DNA of 64,000 bases from the NCBI RefSeq assembly GCF_901709675.1, contig NC_051091.1, positions 2,229,967-2,293,966 on the forward strand, given 5' to 3'. The notes beneath the pieces were generated by a model. The model searched no databases, had not been told where the DNA came from, and saw nothing but the letters and a program-made list of their open reading frames with translations. The position numbers were made by a program, and so were the translations under genes. Origin of the DNA: Syngnathus acus (lineage: Eukaryota; Chordata; Actinopteri; Syngnathiformes; Syngnathidae). Shown one piece after another: positions 1 to 11,850 of the stretch (the first letter of the stretch is position 1; the number at the start of each line of letters is the position of its first letter).

Positions 1-435
1 GTCATGAGGTCGCTCTCAAGTAGCTCAAATCCACCAAGTGTCTCCCCACCCCCCCCTATATTTTTAGTCCCACACATTCCTTCCTGCAGCTTTACATCAA
101 CGTCAACTGCTGCTGTTTTCTTCCGGAACGTCGCCCTCTCTGTGGCAATTATTTGAGGATTAGTGGCGCTAAGAGGGGCCTTCACGTCCGTCACATGAAC
201 TCGTCAGCCTGATCATGCCCACCGCGCACCCCCGCCATGCCATTAACCACACAAACACAAGAAGTCTATTTTAGTTCTCCGACGTTATGGCGAGTTCAGG
301 GCACCCCTTCTTCCTCAAAAGCAAGTGAAGAGCAGAAGAAATCGACACATTTTCAAACGCAGTTGGCGCACCATTTCGCACCTACCCAAAAAGTATCAAA
401 AGAAAAAATGATCAAACTAATGCTCAACCTCACAC

Positions 436-437
<2 letters not shown>

Positions 438-479
<42 letters not shown>

Positions 480-536
480 CGTGTGTGCGCGTGCGTGCGT
501 GCGCGCGCGTGTGCGTGTGCGCGCGCGCGCGCGCGT
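438..536. repeat. (TG)n microsatellite with GC-rich alternating tail
   Basis: Eighteen or so TG units followed by mixed TG/CG steps. The whole tract is alternating purine-pyrimidine, which favours Z-DNA. Confidence 0.95.
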
Positions 537-990
537 GAGAAAACATGAAGCACAAATTGGTAGACTGTAGTGTAAATTGTCATAACCTTTTACATGAAGA
601 CATTTTGTAAAGCAAAAAAAAAAAAAAAATTCTTGAGAAAAGCCTTCCAAAAGTCTTGTGTTGGTTTTCATGTATCTGTAACGCGTGTGTGTGTTTTTCT
701 ATGCATCTCAATGTTCAAGTTCTAGAAGTAAACATTTTCTGGGGCTAAAGGACGATCACTGTAAAATATTCAAGTCTCGACTTTGTTTTAATGATATGCA
801 AATGATGTCCTCCAATATTACAACAGTCATACTGTACTTAGTGAATTGGCAACTTGAAAAGCTCAAAATAGCACTCGATATGATTAGACTTTCCCGAAAC
901 ATACGTCCTGCTGTGATCCGCGGTAGGCGTTCCGTCAGACGGACGCAATTGTAATTGCAGATTGGGCTGCTCAGGCGCATGTGCGTGCTT

Positions 991-1009
991 TGGCCACCAG
1001 GGGGGAGCA
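991..1009 (+). promoter_or_regulatory. CTCF-like site
   Basis: TGGCCACCAGGGGGGAGCA agrees with the vertebrate CTCF consensus over its first 14 positions and departs only near the end. Confidence 0.45.
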
Positions 1010-1517
1010 TAACCATCCATCCAATATTGACTCGAGTAGCGCACCACGGCTCCAATCTTCTGATCGACTGATCAGAACGACAGAAACAGTCGTTTTTTGC
1101 AGATGATAAAGCCCGCTGAGCCACTTTTTGTTCACACCGCTCAAAGAAAAGAAATATGTTCTCCGGTTCGAGTTTTTTGTCTGCGTTATTCATATGAACT
1201 CGTATACGTCGGAAGGAATGTGCGTGTTTGTTTTTGACGGGATGGCATTGAAGCGCTCAAAAATCAGCAAAGCTTCTTCCTCAAACCAGATTGGGCTTTT
1301 CAAAGGTGTCATTTTGCCTCTGTGAAGTTCCCTGTAAGAAAATATTTTTATACCACCAATTTACTCTTCCCAAACTGGGAAGTAAAGAGAAAAAAAGAGT
1401 TGTCATGTGCAAATAAAAGCGCAAACTTTCTCGATGTCATTTCTTTTGCACGTCAGCGACCGCTTCACTGACGCAATCGAAGTTTCTGGCCAGTCGCGGG
1501 AGCGACGGCGTTTAGAA

Positions 1518-1574
1518 ATCCATCCATCCATCCATCCATCCATCCATCCATCCATCCATCCATCCATCCATCCA
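1518..1574. repeat. (ATCC)n microsatellite
   Basis: About 14 perfect ATCC units. It is the reverse complement of the ATGG tail of the retroposon about 310 bases downstream. Confidence 0.95.
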
Positions 1575-2085
1575 GTAGGGTTTCAAATTAGGCTTAGGAT
1601 GTCAAATTAGGGCGGCACGGTTACACAGTTCAGAGGTTACATGCCCGCGTGGGTTTTCTCCAGCCATTATAGTTTTCTCTCACATCCCAAAAGCATGCAT
1701 GGTCGGCCGATTGAGCACGCCAAATTGTCCCTAGGTGTGAGTGCGAGTGCGGATGGTTGTTGGTCTCAATGCGCCCTGCGATTGGCTGGCAACCGGTTCG
1801 GGGTGTCCCCTGCCTACTGCCAGATGACTGCTGGGATAGGCTCCAGCACGCCCGCAACCTTGTGGGGTCATGCAGGACAGAAAATGGATGGATGGATGGA
1901 TGGATGGATGGATGGATGGATGGATGGATGGATGGATGGATGGATGGATGGATGGATGGATGTCAAATTAGGGCTAGGGTTTTAAACTAGAATTTCAAAT
2001 TAGTGTTAGTGTTTCAAATTAGGGTGAGGGTTTCAAAGTAGGGTTTCATTCTAGGGTTAGGGTTTCAATGTAAGGTTTCAATGTA
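1575..2085 (+). repeat. Degenerate telomere-like minisatellite, split by a retroposon
   Basis: Diverged copies of a unit near TAGGGTTTCAAATTAGGGT lie at 1575-1612 and 1960-2085. They share the TTAGGG core but are interspersed with TCAAAT or TCAATG. The retroposon at 1613-1957 sits within the array. Confidence 0.7.
1613..1957 (+). mobile_element. Teleost non-LTR retroposon (SINE-like or LINE 3' end) with (ATGG)n tail
   Basis: The body shows the widespread fish-repeat features CGGCACGGTTACAC, GTGGGTTTTCTCC, CCCTGCGATTGGCTGGCAAC and GGGATAGGCTCCAGCACGCC, followed by a tail of about 19 ATGG units. It is flanked by matching copies of GGATGTCAAATTAGGG (1597-1612 and 1958-1973), a target-site duplication of 14-16 bases. 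The ambiguity comes from overlap with the tail. No coding capacity is seen. Confidence 0.75.
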
Positions 2086-2088
2086 GGG

Positions 2089-2380
2089 CAGTATCTCTTA
2101 ACTTTGATGGAGGTACCGAACCCCACTAGTTTCATATGTGCATTCACCAAACCCCTCTTTAGTGAAAAACAAAACGATTTCCCCCCCAATTCAAGTCATA
2201 GATGTTTAACTGGTCCACAAAATGAGCCGTGCATTAACATCACCTTGTTGAAAGAACAAAGCCAACACAATGCATGAACTCACAACAAATTACATACGTA
2301 CCTGCAAATCAGTTTACATGACAAAGAAATACACAATACAAACTGCCAGGATGTTTTTTAATCAAGAAACAACAAAAAAC
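2089..2380 (+). mobile_element. hAT-like DNA transposon fragment
   Basis: Begins CAGTATCTCTTAAC, close to the CAGTG-TTTCTTAAC ends of hAT elements common in fish, and continues with GGAGGTACCGAACCCC, typical of such non-autonomous elements. The far end is not clear, so the right boundary is approximate. Confidence 0.4.
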
Positions 2381-4604
2381 ACAGTACACATTTTGAAACC
2401 TGATCGATACTTATTTTTCAAGCTTACAGAAAGGTGGAAGGTGACAAAAGCTGGTTGAAAACGGTTGTCACTTTCTCATGGCGGATGTTGCCATGGAAAC
2501 CCAGAATGGGCTGAGCATGAGAGGACGATGATGATGAAAAGTAGTGCAATGTGCTTCAATGTGAAAGTAGAATCAAACCAGTGGAACGTTTGAAGGCAAG
2601 GCTCGTGAGCAAAACTCGTTAGCAACACTCGTTGGTGGCACTCAGTGTTGCTAACGTCGATTGAAATGATATTCGGACATTTTTTCACAAAGATGACCAG
2701 TCAAAAAAGCAACAAAAACCTCAAAACATTGATATAAACTAAGGAACATAATCATATATTTTAGGGACGTGAATTCCTTTGAGGGGAAAAAGCAGCGATG
2801 AACTATTTGGGTAGCGCACATCACAATGTCAACTATTGGACGAAATGACGTGAATCACATCTGAGTTGAATAGTCGATGTGTGACATTATCAAGAATGTT
2901 GTTTAGCGATGCTAGCATGATGTTAGCTTGGTGTTAGCTTGATATCAGCTTGACATTACAATGTGTGCGCGTTGATTATTTTCAAGACGGTACGGTACCA
3001 AAAAAAGTCAACTTGGTAGACAAACGTTTTGAGACGTTTCATAATTAGAGCAAGTCTGGCAGATGGCGATGTGGTGGTGATTATTGCACGTATGTCAAAT
3101 GGGAATAAGACATATTCCAAATCCAAACATTCTTTTGAGGTCGTACTTGGGATTTTGCCACCGATGAAGCAGTCATTTAATTAAAATATACAAATGTGAA
3201 TGGGGCAAAGGGCATTTCACTACAATTCAGACATTATTATAAAAACAGTCAATAGTGGTCCAGATTTTCACGCTTTTTGTCCAATTACTTTTTGTGCTAA
3301 CCCCACGTCACCGTTTTTTTTTTTCACTTTGTCCTAAAATATGATTAAAATTCTCACATTTTCAATACATTTGTCCAAATTGGCAAATTAAACTTTGTTT
3401 CCCAATACAATTGTACGGCGGCTTTTACGGCCATCGTGTGCGTTAAGGTGCGTTTCACAACCGGCATTCCGCTTTGGACTTTTCATACTTACACATTCAG
3501 CGCATTCTTTGCTAAAGTACATTTTTTTTGGCTTTTCACAGCTTTGATTTGTCACGTAAAAAAATGGCCGCCAAGCGCAGAGAAAAGATATTTTCCAATT
3601 TGGCGCACCAGAGTTGTCCAAACATTTGTTGCGGGGAGACTTGCTTTATTTGATTCTCAAATCAAACTTCTGCCCAAGCGGACTGGAAACCTTTAGATGT
3701 TTGAATGCTGTCAAGTTCTTTGAAATGGAGCAAATTTGACACAATGCCTCAGGTGTTCCCGACTGCAAATTGGTCCCATCTGACCAAATTCAAGGCCCCC
3801 ATCCCAATTTGTGGCCCCAAAAGTGCAGTTTCTAATCAGAATGGCTGACGTTTATTACATTTATGGCAAGACATTTTCACACATGAATGGAATTTCAAAA
3901 CTTATCGTAGCCCGAATTGCGAGTTGAGGAATTGGAATTGTGCAAAAAAGTGCTGCATCAATCAAGGAAACCAAATGGCTGCCATATTGTAGGGCTCGTG
4001 TCCTCCCATGTTTTGGCATTTTCAATAAATTGGATTTGGGAGGTGAAGACGGACTGTGTAGCCCCGATTCTTATGAGGCCAAATTTCAGGGGGCTGAAAA
4101 ACGGCCTCACGAGTCCTCGACACTTTTTCATCTTCCAATTTTGTCTGTGCTTTGTTCAAGTTCTCGGCAATGCTGGTCAGAAGTGTACAACTGGACTTTG
4201 GACAGCCCTGGTTTGGACCTTTGAATGATTGTGTAGTTGGTTGCCACTTAAAACACTTTGCGTGCCGTAAACATTCCCGCCGTAATCGGCTTTCTTTTTG
4301 GGATTCAGTCCAACTCTGAACTTTTGATTCCAAGACTCCAATGTCGCCTTCTTGTCCAGAGGAAGAGGAAGAAACTTCCTTCATGAAGTGTTCCTAAAAT
4401 ATTTGCAACTACTTTTTAATTTTCTTCCTTCAAATCCTTTTTTTCCCTCATTCCACCAGACGGAGAAACGGGCGGACAGACAGACGACAAAACAGAAGGC
4501 GGCTAGCTAGCGTTAGCTTGAGGAGAGAGAAGCATTTGGGAGGCTGGTGGGAGAGGAGAGCGATCTCATGGAGAACTTTCCATCCCGCGCTCTTCTTTTC
4601 TTTT
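2381..4604. other. Gene-free stretch, probably including the slc6a6 3'UTR
   Basis: AT-rich sequence with no supported gene. The part next to slc6a6 is probably its 3'UTR. AATAAA occurs on the minus strand near 3646 and 3850, so an untranslated region of 0.7-1 kb is possible. A perfect RFX X-box is at 2487-2500. Confidence 0.5.
2487..2500. promoter_or_regulatory. RFX X-box motif
   Basis: GTTGCCATGGAAAC fits the X-box consensus GTHNYYATRRNAAC at every position. No gene start lies close by. Confidence 0.4.
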
Positions 4605-7600
4605 TTACATCATGGTTTCTACGATGGTGTGGCTGGGGCCCTTCATCAGCAGTCCCTTGTTCCCGTTGGGGTCGGCGTGGTAGCCCAGCTCCCGGGGGCT
4701 GCGGTGGTCTGCCGGGCGCGAACTGGCGCCGCCTCGGACCGGGGCGGCCACCGCCTTGATCCTCTGCAACGAGACAGCCGCAAACGTTCATCACAATACG
4801 TAACCGGCTTGTTGGGCCGCGAAAAGCCCTCCTCCCCGCCCCACCTCAATGAGCGGGCCGTCCGATCGTATGATCTTGATGACCACCACCATGGGGATGC
4901 AAATCATGGAGGCCAAGGCCAAGGTCCAGCCCACTCCGATGGCCCAGTCGGGATACTCGTACAGTTTGTTGTACGTCAGCGGCTTGTATTTGACCAGAGA
5001 GAAGACGAAGCAGCTCTGCAAACACGCAAAGCGTCTTCAGATAACGGAGGGAGTTTGCGCCTCGGGCTGACGCCGGTGGCATGTGACGTCTTCAAGGCGC
5101 AAGGCGCTTGCTAATGGCGCGCGCCGTGCCGCTTGTCCGTGACGAGGGCGAAATGTGCACCGCCTTACCAAGCACAAGCAGGGAGTGATGACAGACCAGC
5201 TCCACTTCATCCAAGGGTTGGGTCTGTAGCCGATCATGTCCTCCACAGCATCGTAAAAGTTATCAACGCCTGCACAAAAGGTCAGGCACCTTTTCAAAAT
5301 GCTAGCAATTGTACACTTTATTCTTCCAAAATATGAGCATTTCAAATGATGGCATCTTTCAAATCTTAGCAGACGCTCGCCTCGCAAAGGTTTTCGCTGT
5401 CGGGCGTACTCACCATAAACCCAGGCAACAGCGACACATTCAAAGAATGCCACCCACAGAAGGCACACGCCGCTGGCTGCATAGTAGTCAAACAGCTGGA
5501 ACACGTACATGCCACCCTGAAGCAAACGCAGGGCACCAGTTGAGAATTTTGCCGGAAAACGCCAGAGCGAGGTCACCCGCAGACACGGAACGCGTCACAC
5601 CGCTTTTACATTTACTTTGGGAATCTTTTCAAAGGTTTGCCACATTTTCAGAGGCAAGCATTTTCAAGCATCTATCGAATGTTTTTTGTTTTGACTGGCG
5701 GATCTGCGACTTGCCAACAGCTACACAATCATTTCTCTTCATTGGAGACTCCTAATCTAGAACATAACAAATGTGAGAAAACCGAAGCACTGTCATAAAT
5801 ACTTGCACGTCTGTGCGGTCGTTTAACAGATAGCGCCGATAATATTCAAGGTGACAGCTGACTGACTCTTTCAAGGCAACCGTGTTTACGAGATTCTCCA
5901 GTGACTGCCGAAGCTGCGCGGGCAAAAAGCCGAGCGACGCCGCGACCCGGCTCAATGTCCGCATTGATGTGTGAGCGGGGCCCCGGCGTCCTCGGCTGCG
6001 TTACCTTGGTGACCATGGTGAGTGCCAGCAGGTAGCTGATGCAGCACATGATAGCGATGAAGACCTCTCTGCGGTAACCCTTCCGTAGGAAGGACGGATA
6101 CAGATCCACCAGTGATGTGATCTGCCCTTCCACCTCCACAAACTGTAAGCACGCACACACACACACACAATACATTGAAGGTTGTACGACCTCCGCCGAG
6201 GAGCCCGCTGTGGCCTTTGTGAGTTTAAGTCACGGTTTCAAGCACAACACAAAAGGAGCTTTGAACCGAGCTGCGACTGGAAGGCGTTTCTTTTCAACAT
6301 ATGCCACAAACATTTCTAGGCCTCGTCGTCGGCAGACTGACCAAACAGCGACTTTGCAAGGCAAGGAAGGGGCTGGCTGACCTGACTGTCGAGGCCAAGC
6401 AGCAGGAGCATGATGAAGAAGAGGATGGCCCAGAGTGTGGGGAAAGGCATCATGGTTACGGCTTTGGGGTAGGCAATGAAGGCCAAGCCGGGACCTGAGG
6501 GGCGCAAACGGCAAAGGCGGCAGGCAGACAGGCAGGCATTTCAGCGGACATCGGAATCAGGTGAGCCAAATTCACAAGACGAGCAAAGTTTACCTGACTC
6601 TGCCACGTCCGTAATGTCCACACCTTGCTCTTGTGCCATAAAGCCCAGGACGGAAAATATTGCAAAGCCAGACACAAAACTGGTACCACTGTTGAGGGCT
6701 CCCAGCAGCAAACAGTCCCTGTGACGCACGTGTCGTTCATCAATCGATCGGTTCATCGATCGTACGACGAGGAGCCTCTGTACCGACCTGTAGCAGTTGT
6801 ATTTGTACTTGTTGTAACTGCCAAGGGACGTCATGGCGCCCAAACAGATAGCGTAGGAGAAAAAGATCTGGGTGCCGGCGTCGATCCACACCTGAGAGAG
6901 GACCACGTTGGCAGGGCAGCGTAACAGGCTCGCGGAAACACATTGGCACGTACCTCGGGGTCCTTGAGCCGGGTGAGGTCGGGGTACAGGTAGAACTTGA
7001 TGCCCTCAGTGGCCCCGGGCAAGGTGACGCCACGAATCAACAAAACAATGAGCATGACGAACGGGAAGGTGGCCGTGATGTACACCACCTGAAGGCAAGA
7101 CAACAAGTCACGAAGGAGGCATGACGTCCACATGTCGTTGTGACGTCCACGTCGGCGTCACTAACCTTCCCGGTGGACTTGACGCCCTTCCAGATGCAGA
7201 AGAAGCAGATGACCCAGACCAGCAGGAGACACAGAGCCAGGTCCCACTTGATGGGGCCCATGTCCTCAATGCCGCTGCTGATGCCCAAAACTTTGCGTCT
7301 GTGCCACAGGAAGACGCATATTAACATGTGAAGCGCCAAGCCCAACTCAGACTTGAAGGTCAACCCCTGCCTAGCCCATAAACAGAACACAAACCTGAAC
7401 CCCAAATCATAAGCCGCAAACCCTAACCCAAACCGCAACCGGAAACCAACGCTGCAAATCTTATCTCATCAAACCCTGAACCCAAGGTAGCTACTCAAAC
7501 CCGAAGCCACAAACCTTAAGCCCCAACAGGAATCCCCAAAGCTAAAGCTAAATCCCCAAAGAGAAACCCAAGGCCTAAAATGGGGCCATGAACAGTGCGC

Positions 7601-10367
7601 GGTCGCGTACGTACTCCCAGAACTCGGTGACGGGGGAGGTGAAGTTGGTGAAGTTGGAAGGCAGCCAGAGGCTTTTGTTCTTGCGGTAGGTGTCCTCGAT
7701 GCAGCGTTCCGTGTTCCAGGGCTGGTTGCACTTGGCCCACGGCAACTCGGGCTGGAAACACTGACGGCGCAAACATTTCAGACAACATTGGACTTGACGC
7801 CGTCGGAGGTGGACTTCACACAATTGCGCTGTAGAAGGCAACGTGTGGATGCATGCAGGTCGTACCTGGAATAGGTAGTAGAGTCCCCAAGCCAGGATGA
7901 CAATGTAGTAGATGTTCAGCAGGGACACGATGACGATGGAGGCATAGCCGATTCCTGCAAGCACACCAGGAGGGACGCCAGCGCGTTTGGAGACAGCGTC
8001 AGTGGAAGGCCCACCGAGCCATGCGGACGGACCATGGCACAAACATGAAGCAATCGAACGCACTGCAAGGAAAACCCGATGAGACTCGCCAACCCAAAAG
8101 CAACGCTAAGCGGCCACTCGCAAGGGGGGAGGGGCTTGTCGGACTTTGCGATGGCTGCCGCTGGCCACAATTGACCTGGCCAGCATGAAGTGCAACTTGC
8201 TCAGCGGCTTTGAAAGCCGGCAGGGCAGGAGGCGCGCCCCTTTGAGCACACCTCAAAGACGCTGCGCGTCGACTGAGCGTTATTGACAAGACCTTGAATG
8301 TCTTGTTATTAAATGTCAGCCTTTCTTGTATCAGCTGCTCTTGACCAATCTGTCACCGGAGCAACATCTTGTGCCATCAGAGCAAAGAAGTCACTTGTGA
8401 CCTGCAAACAAGACAAAATGTTATTGCTTGGAAGAATGTCCTTCAAGGTCCTTTGTGCCATCTGTCTGCATGTGTGTGAGTCAGTGGGTGCACTTGTGTG
8501 TCTTTGTGCACCGACTCTGATGATCTGATACTGATTAAACACACACACATGCGCGCACGCACGCCCAGCGTGGTTCTCCACTGACATCACCACCTCAGTT
8601 GACCTTGTACGTGTTCCTCCACAATTGAATTTGCCGCCAACTCAACTACCTGTATTGCGAAACACAAACGCCGTGAGAAAAATGCTAATACATTTTATTT
8701 GGAATGCATTTTATATGCCATAGGAATCTCAAGGTGCTAATGCTAGACGAAATTGCATCCATGTCTGACTCTCCTTTGTGTGAATGCAGCACCAAACTCG
8801 AACCTGAATTCTCCACCACTAGCATGCATGCATGCATGCATGCATACTCACTCACTCACTCACTCACTCACTCACTCACTCACTCACTCACTCACTCACT
8901 CACTCACTCACTCACTCACTCACTCACTCACTCACTCACTCACTCACTCACTCAATCTCTCTCGGCTCACCCGCTCCCTTTTTCCACCCGCTCCATCGTT
9001 CTGATACGTTGCCACTCTGTTGCCTTGGCAACCGTGATCCAGGACACTCTGTACGTCGTGTCGGGCGGCGGTGCGCGCGTGCGCCTGCATACTGAAACCA
9101 AGCCAATCAAACGAGCAACCAAACGTCGTCCCGTCGGCGGGAATATTGTAAAGAGCAATCAAAGGCGTCATGAATATTAACGAAGTGGCGCCAAGCAGAC
9201 CCGAGTGATGAATATATTAACCCAATTTTGCAACGGGGGAGGGGAAAACTGTGTGAGCGAGATGACGAGACAGACGCAGCAAGGCGAGGATCGAATTGGC
9301 GTTTTCAGAAGGAGCCCGAAACCAGGCCACGGCGTCGCCTGGCAACAGCAACTGTTCCGTCGGAGCAGAGGACGCGTAACACGAGCGGGGTCCTAGAGGG
9401 CCGCCGTGCAAGTCATTTCGACGAGCGAAGCTCTTTTTTGAAAATCGACCAATTGGAAATGAAGTATGGGTAGCCGAACCCTAAGCAAACCTGAACGCCA
9501 AAAAACAACAACCAACTCCTATTGTAAAGATTGAATGGAAACAAACGTAGCCCTGACCACTTCATCCTCTAAAACCAACCCAGGGAGGGCAAATCTTAAA
9601 TGGAACTTTCAAACAAATGCCCAAGCCAAAATGTCGTCCATTTTCTATTTAAGAAGCCTAAGCCGACCCGAACATGAAGTCCCGATTTAGCCCGAGCCCA
9701 AATAGCACAATTTAAAGGACGCCCCTGTAGCGTTGGGCGGGGGCGTTCCAAAATGTCAAATATGGCCCTGAGAGACAAAAACCCGAGCTCCAGGCTCCTT
9801 GCCAGGGCCGTTCGGGAACGGTGCTTCAAAAGTGGCCACACGTCATCTTGGTTCCATTGAAGATAGAAAATAGAAAGCGTGTTGATGGAACAATAGCGCG
9901 TTGATGGAACAATAGCGCTTCCTCCCCCTCTGCTGGAGACATACCCGTGAAGATGGGGCACAGCTTCCCCCAGCAGGTGATGCCGCCCTCGGAGGTGAAC
10001 TGGCCCAGCGCCACCTCTAAGAAGAAGACCGGCAGGCCTCCACCAAACAGGAAGATGAAGTAGGGGATGAGGAAAGCGCCTGCAAGGCACAGGTGGTCAA
10101 AACCTCACTCGATACGAGAGCGGGCGCTGTGAGCTTACCTCCGCCGTTCTTGTAGCAGAGGTATGGGAAGCGCCAGACGTTGCCTAAACCGACAAATCCT
10201 CCAGCCACCGACAAAACAAAGTCCAGCTTGCTGGCCCACTTCTCTCGCTGGGGGTGTTTGCCCTCGGCCTCGTCTTCGGGCCGCGTTCCGGGACTCTTGC
10301 CAGGAGACGGCTTGAGCGTGTCTTTGTGGAAGTCCTTCAGGCATTGGAGCTTTTCCTTCTGAGCCAT
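4605..10367 (-). CDS. slc6a6: Sodium- and chloride-dependent taurine transporter (TauT, SLC6 family)
   Basis: Imports taurine across the plasma membrane, driven by Na+ and Cl-. Fourteen coding exons, read from high to low coordinate: 10367-10139, 10079-9945, 7954-7866, 7760-7615, 7298-7166, 7088-6954, 6891-6788, 6718-6594, 6494-6382, 6142-6005, 5516-5414, 5269-5169, 5015-4845, 4763-4605. All junctions are in phase and give 626 aa; human TauT is 620. The N-terminus ([16 protein letters not shown]) closely follows mammalian TauT, which separates it from GABA, creatine and betaine carriers. The TM1 motif [16 protein letters not shown] is present. Extracellular loop 2 carries the Cys pair C162/C171 and glycosylation sequons at N179, N187 and N190; the C-terminus is ETMM. 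A splice acceptor lies one base before the ATG, so a non-coding 5' exon must exist upstream. Intron 2 (7955-9944) is the only large one. Teleosts can have two slc6a6 copies; which one this is cannot be told from here. Confidence 0.96.
7320..7600. repeat. Degenerate AACCC(T/A)AA repeats in an slc6a6 intron
   Basis: Intron between the exons at 7166-7298 and 7615-7760, almost G-free on the plus strand, with many irregular steps such as AACCCTAACCCAAACC. It resembles a decayed telomere-like array. No exon is seen. Confidence 0.6.
8846..8954. repeat. (ACTC)n microsatellite
   Basis: About 27 near-perfect units inside the large slc6a6 intron, preceded by a short ATGC repeat. It is the reverse complement of the array at 16041-16154. 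Confidence 0.95.
9470..9720. repeat. Degenerate CCTAAGC/CCGAACCC repeat
   Basis: A second C-rich, telomere-like decayed array (CCGAACCCTAAGC, CCTAAGCCGACCCG and similar), in the same orientation as the 7.3-7.6 kb array. Confidence 0.45.
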
Positions 10368-11802
10368 TCTGGAGACAAACAAGCAAAACAGTGTTGCAAC
10401 CCAGGCAACTGACCGACAGTGAGGATGTACAAGGCGATCGGCGCGGCTATTTTTACTCTCCAGTCCCCAAATAGATGAATCGACCTGTCACAAAAACATT
10501 TTTTTGTTTTATTTGGAGATAAAAATGTAATCATAAGTTCGCAAAACATTTGCTGAACGACGACGTGTTACGAAACGTTCAACCTACCGCTCGGATGTCT
10601 TTATATTAAATATTAACATTATGAATTATTATTGATATTATACGAAATATTAAACGCTGAAAGTTTCAGACTTGTAAGACGCCTGCTGTTGACTTTGGAG
10701 CCCCAAAGCAGATTGTTGAAAAAGGCTTCCATCAAAGCGTTTTGCCTTTTCCTTTTTATTACACTTGTGAAGTAATTGTGACATCGCATGGCATTGTTTG
10801 CCTTTAATTTGAAGCGGCTGCTATGTGTGAAGGTAAAGTGTCGTGTTTCAAATGACAGCACACTCCCTTTTCAAATGTGAGAAAACAACAAAGTGGCCTT
10901 TTGCATCTTTTACACTTTTGGCTCAGCGTTTTTGGGCTTTGGCTTTTCTAGCAGGCTTTTTGTGTCGCTCGGATGGGAACACCAACAGCGTCCAAAGCGT
11001 TTGGTGTTTCTCGGCCGCCCCCACACAAGTTAATGATACACCAGAGTGACCTGCTTCCCAACGGTTAATTTATAACCGAACCGTGCGTTTGTGCTCAAAC
11101 AATGGGCGGCCATTCTGTCTGCTGCTGCATGCCCTGAGGAACTCCGGCAATTCCAAAACGGAGCAGAAATAATATCGTAACATTTCTTGTGGTTTTGTCG
11201 ATGCAAGTAAACAAAAAAAAAGTTTCAACACCGAGTCATATTTTATCAAGAAAAGCAGTCAGAATATTCCAAGATTTGAAATTTTGGATTCAAAACTAAT
11301 TTATGCAAGTTAGGAGACAAACCCGTAAAATTACAAGATGAGTTGTCATTTTTATTTTGAAATAAATGATAAAGAATTGACACTCTCTGAAGAAGGCTGC
11401 CGAAACTGTCAGAAAAGTTTGTTAAGGGAAGACCTGCTCAATTTGTCTGAACAAAGGAATACTAATAAATAATACGAATAAAGAATAATAAAGAATTACC
11501 TTTAAATTAAAGTTATACTCCATGAAACAAAGAAATAGACTAAAACAAAAGTTGTGAAATTATGAAAAATGATTCTGAGAATTTACTATCTACTGTATGC
11601 ATGTACACTAATGTTGTACTGCTTAAGATTAGGACTAACGAATGAAACAAGCTGCACAGCCGTGAGAACCGCATGATGTGTGTGTGTGTGCGTGCCTGTG
11701 TGTGTACACACACGTACACACACACACACACACAAAGCTCTTATATAACACGCTCCACTATTTTAAGCATGTTTAGTTCCACTGGGCTGAACGAGTACTC
11801 AG

Positions 11803-11833
<31 letters not shown>

Positions 11834-11850
11834 CCTCCTCCTCTTCCTCC
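11803..11850. repeat. (ATC)n plus (CTC)n compound microsatellite
   Basis: About nine ATC units followed by interrupted CTC/CTT units. Confidence 0.9.

Larger units (their letters stand above)
7955..9944 (-). other. Large slc6a6 intron with microsatellites and X-boxes
   Basis: The only slc6a6 intron between coding exons longer than 500 bases. It contains an ATGC run (8823-8845), a long (ACTC)n array, two RFX-like palindromes (9019-9032 and 9334-9346) and a C-rich degenerate repeat (about 9470-9720). No skipped coding exon is needed, because the flanking exons join in phase. Confidence 0.8.

Noticed and set aside
237-671. Several short frames of Cys/Val/Arg or His/Thr repeats
   Set aside because: They are translations of the TG/GC microsatellite. 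The same applies to frames through the ACTC, GAGT, ATCC and GTCT/ATCT arrays.
1575-2085. True telomere or interstitial telomeric repeat
   Set aside because: The TTAGGG cores are interrupted by TCAAAT/TCAATG and never occur as perfect tandem hexamers. It is better described as a degenerate minisatellite.
4518-5114. A 198-codon plus-strand frame antisense to the slc6a6 3' exons
   Set aside because: It covers two slc6a6 exons and the introns between them, with no homology. It is a shadow of conserved coding sequence.
8846-8954. Regular repeats that could be mistaken for a CRISPR array
   Set aside because: They are pure tetranucleotide microsatellites without unique spacers, in a vertebrate genome.
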